This document shows, in pieces, positions 25,876 through 32,767 of a stretch of 64,000 bases of DNA. The notes below the pieces were generated by a model. It searched no databases and had not been told where the DNA came from. It worked only from the letters and a program-made list of their open reading frames with translations. The DNA comes from Clostridium_F caseinilyticum (GTDB lineage Bacteria > Bacillota > Clostridia > Clostridiales > Clostridiaceae). Both the position numbers and the translations under genes were made by a program. Each line of letters begins with the position of its first letter. Position 1 is the first letter of the stretch. Location of the stretch: the NCBI RefSeq assembly GCF_046127645.1, contig NZ_CP175919.1, one strand, 5' to 3'.

Positions 25876-26751
25876 TTATTTTTCGTAAGGATTTACGTGA
25901 ATCATACAATGTATAATATTATTATTACTTGCTTCAATTCTATCATGCACCTTTTCTGCTATACTATGAGATTCTTTTAAAGATAAACTATAATCAAGAG
26001 CGATTTCCACATCTACATAAAGTTTACTACCATGAAGTCTAGTTTTTAATTCATCTATCCTTTCGACTTCTTTAATAGATTTTATTTGTTCTGTTATCAT
26101 GTGAATAGTTTTTTCATCAGCACAGTGATCCACTAATTGATTTATAGAAGTTTTATAAATATCTATAGAAACTTTAATTATAAATATGCATATTACTAAA
26201 GAAGCTATAGGGTCTAATATTGGATATTTAAGTCTAGCTCCTACTATACCTATAAGTGTTCCTATAGATGAAAAAGAGTCAGATCTATGATGCCAAGCAT
26301 CTGCTTTAAGAGCAGTACTATTTATTTTGTTAGCTGCTTTTAAGGTGTATCTATACATCCATTCCTTTGTTATTATAGATAAAATAGCAATATAAATAGT
26401 TATCTTTGAAGGAATATAAAAATCTTTATTTATAATGATTTTTATACCACTATAACCTATAAACAAAGCAGTTAAAAATAATATAGAAGCTAATAATTTA
26501 GAAGTTATTGCTTCAAGTTTTTCATGACCATATGGATGATTTTTATCAGCAGGTTTAGAAGATATCTTAAGTCCTATAATTACTGCAATGGTACTTAAGA
26601 CATCAGAAAGAGAATGTATTCCGTCTGCAATAGTAGCAGCACTATTTCCTATTATTCCAAATAGCACTTTTATAAAAGATAAAATTACATTTGCTATAAT
26701 AGTTATTTTGGAAACTTTATTACCTATAGTTAACCTTTCTCTGTTATCCAT
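25876..26751 (-). CDS. Cation diffusion facilitator (CDF) metal exporter
   Basis: A 291-residue divalent-metal/H+ antiporter with six membrane segments and a C-terminal cytoplasmic domain. Metal-site residues are seen as ADGIHSLSDVLST (helix 2) and DAWHHRSDSFSS (helix 5, HxxxD). The HPYGHEKLEAI signature lies in the first cytosolic loop, and DVEIALD lies in the C-terminal domain. The metal (Zn, Fe, Mn or Cd) cannot be assigned by eye. The start follows GAGGTGTAGAA. Monocistronic. Confidence 0.92.
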   Translation of the reverse strand: MDNRERLTIGNKVSKITIIANVILSFIKVLFGIIGNSAATIADGIHSLSDVLSTIAVIIGLKISSKPADKNHPYGHEKLEAITSKLLASILFLTALFIGYSGIKIIINKDFYIPSKITIYIAILSIITKEWMYRYTLKAANKINSTALKADAWHHRSDSFSSIGTLIGIVGARLKYPILDPIASLVICIFIIKVSIDIYKTSINQLVDHCADEKTIHMITEQIKSIKEVERIDELKTRLHGSKLYVDVEIALDYSLSLKESHSIAEKVHDRIEASNNNIIHCMIHVNPYEK

Positions 26752-27014
26752 TTCTACACCTCATTATAATACTTAGTTATTAAATGAAAACAATTCAATT
26801 AACGCTTTTACTATTATATGCTAGATATATGCCAAATGCAACAAAATAAATTTTAAAATAAATTATCAATTGATAGTAATAATTAAAGATTGTATATAAT
26901 GAATATCAATAATTATACTATAAGCTGTTAAGTATTAAGAATATTAAATGTATAAAACAAAGAAAAGAGTAGAAAACTATTTATAAAAATTTCTGTAAAT
27001 GGAGAGTGTTTTAA

Positions 27015-27743
27015 TTGAATGAAGCTTTAGTTGTGTTAGTTAGGGCTATCATAGGATTTTTTACCCTTTTAATCTTTGCACGAATATTGGGAAAACAACA
27101 AATAAGTCAGCTTACCTTTTTCGATTATGTTCTTGGTATAACTATAGGTTCTACAGCATCTACACTAAGTACAGATTTAGAAAGTACAGCTTGGTCTCAT
27201 TGGATTGGTCTTTTAGTATGGTGCAGTATAGGATTCTTGATGCAATGGATAACATTAAGATGGAGATATGCAGCCAAATATTTGGAAGGTGAGCCTACTA
27301 TCGTAATAATGGATGGTAAAATAATGGAGGAGACTTTAAAAAAAATGAGATATACAGTAGCGGATCTTTTAGAACAAGTCAGAGGAAAAGGAATTTTCGA
27401 TTTATCTGAAGTAGAGTATGCAATATTAGAATCTGATGGAGAATTGTCTGTTTTAAAAAAACCAGAACATGAACCATTAACAGCTAAGGATTTAAATATA
27501 TATAAAAGTAAAACTGGAATAAGTAGAGAACTTATATATGATGGCGAAATAGTAGAGGACAATTTAAGAGAAATAAATAGAGATAAGGAATGGTTAAAAG
27601 CTGAATTGCAAAAAAGAAAAATTCAAGACACTTCAGAAGTTTTTTTAGCTACTATAAATCAGAATAATCAAATTTATATAGATACATATAAAGATCATTT
27701 AAAAAGAATAATAGACATAGGAGATTATAAGGGTCCTTACTAA
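27015..27743 (+). CDS. DUF421 (YetF/YcaP-type) membrane protein
   Basis: A 242-residue protein with three N-terminal membrane segments and a cytoplasmic DUF421 domain. Signature segments: RILGKQQISQLTFFDYVLGITIGS, LEGEPTIVIMDGKI and MRYTVADLLEQVRGKGIFDLSEVEYAILESDGELSV. Members are common in spore formers and some affect spore germination in Bacillus; molecular function is unknown. The start is TTG 27015 after GGAGAG. The following DUF4363 gene is often its partner, supporting a functional pair. Confidence 0.85.
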   Translation: MNEALVVLVRAIIGFFTLLIFARILGKQQISQLTFFDYVLGITIGSTASTLSTDLESTAWSHWIGLLVWCSIGFLMQWITLRWRYAAKYLEGEPTIVIMDGKIMEETLKKMRYTVADLLEQVRGKGIFDLSEVEYAILESDGELSVLKKPEHEPLTAKDLNIYKSKTGISRELIYDGEIVEDNLREINRDKEWLKAELQKRKIQDTSEVFLATINQNNQIYIDTYKDHLKRIIDIGDYKGPY

Positions 27744-27884
27744 TTGCTTTATTGTTTTGTAGTTTAAAGCACTATTGTTATTTATATAATAGATTTAATA
27801 AGCTATAAAAATTATTAAAATTAAAAAATACAAATAATATATTTTTTTAATTGTATTTAGGAATAAGTTTTAGAAGGTGATTAT

Positions 27885-28250
27885 GTGAGAAGATTTTTAA
27901 TAAGGACAATTCCCATAGTGGCATTAAGTTTTTTTGTTGCTATTATGTTAAGTGCAAGTTATATGAAAAAGCCTAGAAATCAAGGAGAAAATGTTGATCA
28001 ATTTATGAGCAACACAATAGAATATGTAAAAAATGAAGATTGGAATAATGCAGAAAAAGAAATGGAAAAATTAGATTTAGCATGGAATAAAGTTTTAAAA
28101 AGAGTTCAATTTAGTTCAGAGTTAGATCAAATAAATTATTTAAGTGAGAGTATAGATAAGGCTAAAGGTGGTATAATGGCAAAAGATAAAGGCATAAGTT
28201 TATCTAATCTAACGAGTTTTTATGAAGAATGGCAAAATATCGGGAAATAA
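27885..28250 (+). CDS. DUF4363 membrane-anchored protein
   Basis: A 121-residue protein: one N-terminal membrane anchor (about 5-24, IRTIPIVALSFFVAIMLSAS), then an extracytoplasmic helical domain with VDQFMSNTIEYVKNEDWNNAEKEMEKLDLAWNKV, characteristic of DUF4363. GTG start after GAAGGTGATTAT. It lies 141 bp after the DUF421 gene, a common pairing in clostridia, and is followed at once by a terminator. Function unknown. Confidence 0.78.
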   Translation: MRRFLIRTIPIVALSFFVAIMLSASYMKKPRNQGENVDQFMSNTIEYVKNEDWNNAEKEMEKLDLAWNKVLKRVQFSSELDQINYLSESIDKAKGGIMAKDKGISLSNLTSFYEEWQNIGK

Positions 28251-28296
28251 ATAGATCCTTTTTTATTTTATTAAATAAAAAAGGATCTATTTATTT
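28245..28296 (+). terminator. Terminator overlapping the DUF4363 stop codon
   Basis: A long inverted repeat AAATAAATAGATCCTTTTTT/AAAAAAGGATCTATTTATTT begins at the last codons of the gene. Confidence 0.8.
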
Positions 28297-28373
28297 AGTA
28301 GTATATAGGAGAATAAAAAATAACACTAAATCATAAGTTTATAAAGATATATAATGTTTTTAGGGTGAATTTT

Positions 28374-28712
28374 ATGAAAGGCTTTTTAGGAAATTTAGTG
28401 TATAGTTTTATGGTATCCTTTGGGGTAATAATAGGAGCAAGTGTTTTTTCAGGAATTGCTGCAATATTATTAAACCATCCTCCTTTAAAAGTCATGTTGG
28501 ATATATCTAATTCTATAAAAATATGGGCAGTAGCTACAGCATTAGGAGGAACATTTTCCTCTTTTTCTATTTTAGAAGAAGGTATTTTTAAAGGAGAGCT
28601 AAGGGGAATGATAAAACAAATATTTTATATTCTTGCTTCTTTAATAGGTGCTAATCTAGGAGTAAATAGTATAGAAATTTTACAAAAGTGGGGAGAATAT
28701 TTTAATATATGA
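28374..28712 (+). CDS. ytrH: Sporulation membrane protein YtrH
   Basis: A 112-residue protein with about three membrane helices. The conserved FLGNLVYSFMVSFGVIIGASVFSG and ATALGGTFSSFSILEEGIFKGELRGM match the YtrH family. In B. subtilis YtrH and YtrI are made in the mother cell under sigma-E and are needed for efficient sporulation. ATG 28374 follows TAGGGTG; a GTG three codons upstream overlaps that site. The stop overlaps the ytrI start (ATGA), indicating translational coupling. Confidence 0.88.
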   Translation: MKGFLGNLVYSFMVSFGVIIGASVFSGIAAILLNHPPLKVMLDISNSIKIWAVATALGGTFSSFSILEEGIFKGELRGMIKQIFYILASLIGANLGVNSIEILQKWGEYFNI

Positions 28713-29182
28713 ACAAAAAAAATAAATATTTTTTTTCGTTTTGTGTAGGGTTAATTGTAGGAGGATTAATAGGTATAATTTTTTTTAGCTTGTTTATAAG
28801 CTATAGAATAGAAAATTACCATAGAAAAATAACTTATTTAAATAATATAATAGAAGATCAACAGGTTAGGTTAGAGGGACTAGAAAATAAATTAAGCAAG
28901 AAAAAGCTCATAGTTAAAAAAATAGAAGTAGAGATTAGATTTAAAAAGAAGAAATCAGAGGATGAATTAGTAGCTATTGAATTAGAAAAGCATATAAAAG
29001 AAAAATTTAATAATTTGATTGGAAAAGAGTTAGATAAATTAGATAGTGATATATTGGTACAAGTAGTAGATAATAGAATAATGAATATAGAAAATAAACA
29101 ATATAAAACAAAAGTAGAAAAAATAATTATAGCTCAAAATATAAAATTTTATATAGAAGTAGAAGAAATTCAAAGTGATTAA
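28709..29182 (+). CDS. ytrI: Sporulation membrane protein YtrI-like
   Basis: A 157-residue protein with one N-terminal membrane segment (about 8-30, glycine-rich), a coiled coil (about 35-75, NNIIEDQQVRLEGLENKLSKK) and a small C-terminal domain (VEVEIRFKKKKSEDELVAIELEKHIKE). This is the YtrI layout, and it overlaps ytrH by 4 bp, the conserved gene order. Probably transcribed by sigma-E RNA polymerase; no promoter was confirmed. Confidence 0.8.
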   Translation: MNKKNKYFFSFCVGLIVGGLIGIIFFSLFISYRIENYHRKITYLNNIIEDQQVRLEGLENKLSKKKLIVKKIEVEIRFKKKKSEDELVAIELEKHIKEKFNNLIGKELDKLDSDILVQVVDNRIMNIENKQYKTKVEKIIIAQNIKFYIEVEEIQSD

Positions 29183-29627
29183 AATATGTATTATAACAAA
29201 CATTTATCAATAAAAGCTTTACCTATAGCATTTTATTATAAATATATAAAAATATTTTATAATATCTTATAATATATAAAGAAGGAGAAACTATAAAATA
29301 TTTTTGTATATTTTATAGAATAACACATAAAATATGTTAAACGGGTTAACTTATGAAATTTTGAAAATAACAAATTAAGTAATATATTATCAGGAAAAAT
29401 GTTAGCCTGGAATTTAAAATGCCTTCCTTGATTTATTATATACACACACGGGAAAAGGCTGCCTTAAGATATAAACAGGCAGTCTTTTTACTTTATATAA
29501 AAAGAATAATATTTCAGTAAGATTATTATATTAATAATTTTTTATCTTTATAAAATATATTTTATTATATATATAATTACGTTTATATATAAGGGGGGAA
29601 GATTAAGGCTTTTTTAGAGGGGAAAAT
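29183..29627. other. Intergenic region with hairpins
   Basis: No confident gene. It holds an inverted repeat CTATAAAATAT/ATATTTTATAG (about 29291-29318) and a terminator at 29454-29489. The stretch between them could be a small RNA but has no recognisable family. Confidence 0.35.
29454..29489 (+). terminator. Rho-independent terminator without an obvious gene
   Basis: AAGGCTGCCT pairs with AGGCAGTCTT, followed by TTTTT. The nearest upstream gene ends at 29182, so it may end a long ytrI 3' UTR or a separate small RNA. Confidence 0.65.
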
Positions 29628-29810
29628 ATTGAGGAATGGCTAGTAGTATTTTTAATTTTTTCTTTTATAATATTAACTATATTTCAGATCATAAAATTAA
29701 GCTCTATAAGAATTAAAAATAATTTTATATGTAATAATAAACAGAGTTCTAAACTTCAGAGAGAGTTTTTACTTCCACTAAAGTTTAGAAATTGTTATCC
29801 AGAGATGTAG
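29628..29810 (+). pseudogene. Possible small membrane-protein ORF with ATT start, running into repeat A
   Basis: GAGGGGAAAAT precedes ATT, then EEWLVVFLIFSFIILTIFQIIK, a single membrane segment, and a basic tail. The last 22 codons lie inside repeat A copy 1. With no standard start codon and a tail taken from a repeat, it is likely a disrupted gene or chance frame. Confidence 0.25.
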
Positions 29811-29868
29811 TCACTCTTTACTTCTATTTTGAAGAAGATGGGAATATTAGAGAGGGTAGTTATCAGAT
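29736..29868 (-). repeat. Structured repeat family A, copy 1 (minus orientation, short form)
   Basis: Read on the minus strand it shares AGTAAAGAGTGACTACATCT, CTGGATAAC, CTTTAGTGGAAG and AACTCTGTTTA with the copies at 31685 and 54981. It lacks the central GACTTCTTAGGAGT hairpin. Confidence 0.7.
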
Positions 29869-29999
29869 AAATGGAATTACTTTATCATAGGAATAATTTG
29901 TTTATATTTATGTTATTGTTATAGGTTATTAAAAATACTTATATAAGAAATAGGGTATAAGACTTATTGTGAATTAAAATAGGGAGATGTAAGAGTATT

Positions 30000-30698
30000 A
30001 TGGAAGTTAAATATATGGAGATATTTGAGGATGAGCTCAATAAATTAACTTATTGTACAGAGGTGACACCGGCTATATCATTAAATAAATTTACAGATAA
30101 AATAAAAGTGTATTATCACAAATATATAACAGGAGAGAGTTATTTTGACTTTTATTTTGGAAGAACATATAAAGGTAAGTTAATAGAAAATAAATTTTAT
30201 ATGTTTAAAGAAGATTTAAAAGTGTATATTCATTTCCTTAAAGATTTTTACAATGTTTTGAGATTGAATATTAACAAGAAATCAGATATTGTGCATTATT
30301 TTCTTATTAAAGACCAAGGGGAAATATGTATGTCTTTAATAGGAGAGAATTATGTAAAGTTGGCTTCTGAAGATAATAATAAGACTAGAGTATTCTTTAT
30401 ATTAAATAGAGAGGAATTATCATATTATATAAAAATTATGGAGAATATATACTATGAAAGAGATATAATTAATGGATTAGATTATTTGAAAACTCCTTTA
30501 GATAATACTAATAGTACAAATCATAGTCATAGGAACAATGAAAAAAAAGTAAACAAAGATTATGTATTGAGTCAAAAAGAAAAAAATAATTTATATTTAC
30601 AGACACTGAATATTTTGATGAATAAAGCCTTAGATAAAAAAGATAAAAAAGCTTTTTATTATATATCTAATCAGATGAAAAAATATAATGAAAAATAA
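30000..30698 (+). CDS. Hypothetical protein with C-terminal IDEAL-like motif
   Basis: A 232-residue soluble protein. The first 160 residues form an alpha/beta domain I do not recognise (GESYFDFYFGRTYKGKLIEN, VFFILNREELSYYIKIMEN). After an Asn/Ser-rich linker the C-terminus reads LNILMNKALDKKDKKAFYYI, like the short IDEAL domain found at the ends of some Firmicute proteins. An alternative start is ATG 30015; the ribosome binding site (GGGAGATGTAAGAG) fits either poorly. Repeat A copy 1 lies upstream. Monocistronic, with a good terminator. Confidence 0.55.
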   Translation: MEVKYMEIFEDELNKLTYCTEVTPAISLNKFTDKIKVYYHKYITGESYFDFYFGRTYKGKLIENKFYMFKEDLKVYIHFLKDFYNVLRLNINKKSDIVHYFLIKDQGEICMSLIGENYVKLASEDNNKTRVFFILNREELSYYIKIMENIYYERDIINGLDYLKTPLDNTNSTNHSHRNNEKKVNKDYVLSQKEKNNLYLQTLNILMNKALDKKDKKAFYYISNQMKKYNEK

Positions 30699-30701
30699 AG
30701 T

Positions 30702-30744
30702 ATAAAACCCTTTGTATTAATGAAAATACAAGGGTTTTATTTGA
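30702..30744 (+). terminator. Rho-independent terminator
   Basis: ATAAAACCCTTTGTATT pairs with AATACAAGGGTTTTAT (one bulge), then T-rich. It ends the 30000 gene and faces the minus-strand peptide gene. Confidence 0.85.
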
Positions 30745-30747
30745 ATT

Positions 30748-30897
30748 TTATTCAGCACTACATTGGTCACATTCATCTTTTGAAACATTATCGTCACAAG
30801 TATCTTCTTTTGAATTAGAAGCTAAAAAAATGGAACCAATAGCTAATGTAGATAATAATATTCTAAATATGGTCTTTTTTTTATGTTTTTTTGCCAT
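30748..30897 (-). CDS. 49-residue exported or membrane-anchored Cys-rich peptide
   Basis: Below common length cut-offs. ATG at 30897 after AAAGGATTGATCTT opens MAKKHKKKTIFRILLSTLAI, a basic N-terminus plus one hydrophobic helix, followed by an acidic tail ending CDDNVSKDECDQCSAE with three cysteines. It could be a small exported metal-binding or structural peptide. I recognise no family. The ribosome binding site, signal-like helix and terminator support a real gene. Confidence 0.5.
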   Translation of the reverse strand: MAKKHKKKTIFRILLSTLAIGSIFLASNSKEDTCDDNVSKDECDQCSAE

Positions 30898-31124
30898 AAG
30901 ATCAATCCTTTCTTATGATTTATTATATTAATTATACATTAAATTATATGGGATAATATAGCATTTTTTAATATTAACATAAAATTTAGAATTAATTTTA
31001 TAACTGCTATATATAATATAAAAATTTATTTATTAAAATTAATAGATTAATCTATTAAATAGCTTTTAAAAACTTAATTTCAGAATTAGATTTAAGAAAA
31101 GAAAAGCTAAAAAGTAATTATATT

Positions 31125-31165
31125 AAAGGTTAAAAGATTTATAACAAGTCTTTTAACCTTTTTAG
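31125..31165 (+). terminator. Terminator-like hairpin in non-coding region
   Basis: A 13-bp perfect stem (31125-31137 with 31149-31161) with a T-rich tail and no upstream plus-strand gene. The bases before it read as a short open stretch ending ELDLRKEKLKSNYIKG-stop without a start, possibly a gene remnant. Confidence 0.5.
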
Positions 31166-31684
31166 TTTCGGATTAATTAAAAATAATTCAAAAATATGGT
31201 AAATACATTTTTAGAATTAGTTTAGTTCATATATTATCAAATTGATAAATATTAATACAATAATAGATTTTATTAAATTAAAGTGTTTAATTAGCATAAT
31301 AAAATATGAATAAGAATATTTTAAAATAATTAACTGTATTTTACGAAAGTATCATAAACTTTATTAAATATTAGTGTTTTAAGTTAATTATATGCAGTTT
31401 TATTAAAATTATTATTTTGAATCAATTAAAAGATAAATTATTTGTTAAGAGATTTTTGCATTTATCAAAATGATATATAAATTATCATTATAATAAAAAT
31501 ATTTGTTTGTATATAACAAATTAATAATATTTTGTAGAAAAAATGCCATGTGAAATATGGATATTTAATGATATTTTTAAAGAAAAATACAGAAAGATGT
31601 TGGGAAATATACATATATATTATTATTTATTCATTATATTTTGGTATAGTTTTTGCATTTATATAAGTAATTATAAATATTTAT
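31166..31684. other. AT-rich intergenic region
   Basis: No convincing gene, RNA or promoter. A 53-codon ATG frame (31543-31704) lacks a ribosome binding site and was not accepted. Confidence 0.4.
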
Positions 31685-31866
31685 CTGATGACTATTCTCT
31701 TTAATACTCCCATATTTTTGAAAGTGGGAATAAAGAGTGACTATGTCCTTGGAATAAGGATTCTTCTTAAAGGATAATGACTTCTTAGGAGTAAAACTCC
31801 TAAGAAGTCTGTTAATAAGTTTTAGTGGAGAAAGTCCTGTGAAGTTTAAAACTCTGTCTATACTAA
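31685..31866 (+). repeat. Structured repeat family A, copy 2 (full form)
   Basis: Best-preserved copy. Hairpin 1: CTCCCAT...GTGGGA. Hairpin 2: a perfect 14-bp stem GACTTCTTAGGAGT (31779-31792) with ACTCCTAAGAAGTC (31796-31809), loop AAA. Hairpin 3 lies in the TTTTAGTGGAG...GTGAAG region. Outer AGAGT pairs with ACTCT. Aligned with 54981-55165 and, reversed, 29736-29868. Confidence 0.75.
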
Positions 31867-31885
31867 AAAAGAGGGGGAGATAAAT

Positions 31886-31948
31886 ATGAAGCTACCAATA
31901 AAGTTTCTGAGAAATTTAATAAGTATTAAAAAACAAGATAAAAATTAA
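31886..31948 (+). CDS. 20-residue basic amphipathic peptide (tentative)
   Basis: GAGGGGGAGATAAAT gives a strong ribosome binding site before ATG and 20 codons, MKLPIKFLRNLISIKKQDKN. It lies 20 bp after repeat A copy 2 and 98 bp before the PQ-loop genes. It may be a leader or signalling peptide; the only support is the ribosome binding site. Confidence 0.3.
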   Translation: MKLPIKFLRNLISIKKQDKN

Positions 31949-32046
31949 TTAAATGAAGGGAGGGACTTATTTTTAAAATATTAAAGTTAATATTAGAAAA
32001 TTTAAAATAAATATAAATACTTTAATATTTTTTAAATAGGGGTGCT

Positions 32047-32367
32047 ATGAGTGGTTTAATAAAATTTGGAACAATTATAAACATTATAGGAGGAATATTG
32101 CTATTATACTCTTTCCTACCACAAATCTATATTATATTAAAAACTAAAAGCCCAGGAAATAATAGTATACAATATTGGATAATAATGACTTTTGGTATAT
32201 CTTGCATATGCATAAATCAATTTATATGTGAAGTGCCAAGAGTGCAATTAATTATCCAATCTATAAATGTTGTATTTGCTATTTTAACTACTATTTTAAT
32301 AATTTATTTTGGTTTAAAAGAAAGCAATAATAAAAAATATAATAGATTTGATGATAGGAGATGTTAA
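32047..32367 (+). CDS. PQ-loop / SemiSWEET-like half transporter 1
   Basis: A 106-residue three-helix membrane protein with one PQ-loop motif, LLYSFLPQIYIILKTKS, the unit of SemiSWEET-type transporters, which work as dimers to move small sugars or related solutes. INSIQYWI-like residues follow the motif. The start follows TAGGGGTGCT. It overlaps the region just before the second PQ-loop gene, so the pair is translationally linked and may form a heterodimer. The substrate is unknown; the next genes encode xanthine dehydrogenase. Confidence 0.75.
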   Translation: MSGLIKFGTIINIIGGILLLYSFLPQIYIILKTKSPGNNSIQYWIIMTFGISCICINQFICEVPRVQLIIQSINVVFAILTTILIIYFGLKESNNKKYNRFDDRRC

Positions 32368-32369
32368 TT

Positions 32370-32690
32370 ATGGCTGATTTACATTTTTGGGGTAATATTG
32401 CTCAAGCTTTGGGTAGCTTCACTTTAATATATTCTTTTTTTCCACAAATATATAAATTATTAAAATTAAAGAATTCACAAGGAATAAGTATTCAATACTG
32501 GACTATATTAACATTAGGAGTAATATGTATAGCCATAAATTTAACCATAAGCAAAGTGAATATATTTATTCAAATAACTCAATGGTTAAATGCAGCTTTA
32601 GCCTTAACAGTTTTACTTCTATCTAATAAATATAAAAGAAAAATAGTAGGAGAAAAAACAATTAATATATATAAATATTATGAAAGATAA
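32370..32690 (+). CDS. PQ-loop / SemiSWEET-like half transporter 2
   Basis: A 106-residue paralogue of the preceding protein with motif LIYSFFPQIYKLLKLKNSQG and three hydrophobic helices. The start ATG 32370 follows GGAGATGTTAATT; an in-frame ATG at 32361 sits within that site. The first gene's stop overlaps this leader. Two different half-transporters in tandem suggest an obligate heteromer. It lies 78 bp before xdh, so co-transcription is possible. Confidence 0.75.
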   Translation: MADLHFWGNIAQALGSFTLIYSFFPQIYKLLKLKNSQGISIQYWTILTLGVICIAINLTISKVNIFIQITQWLNAALALTVLLLSNKYKRKIVGEKTINIYKYYER

Positions 32691-32767
32691 GTAGTTGAAG
32701 AATAAGAACACATGGAATCATGGATGTACTTAACAGGAGAAGTATAATGTTAAAGGAGGAACTATAC

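Noticed and set aside
31543..31704. 53-codon ATG frame ending in repeat A copy 2
   Set aside because: No ribosome binding site, residue content (Tyr, Ile, Phe runs) as expected from AT-rich noise, and its end lies in the repeat.
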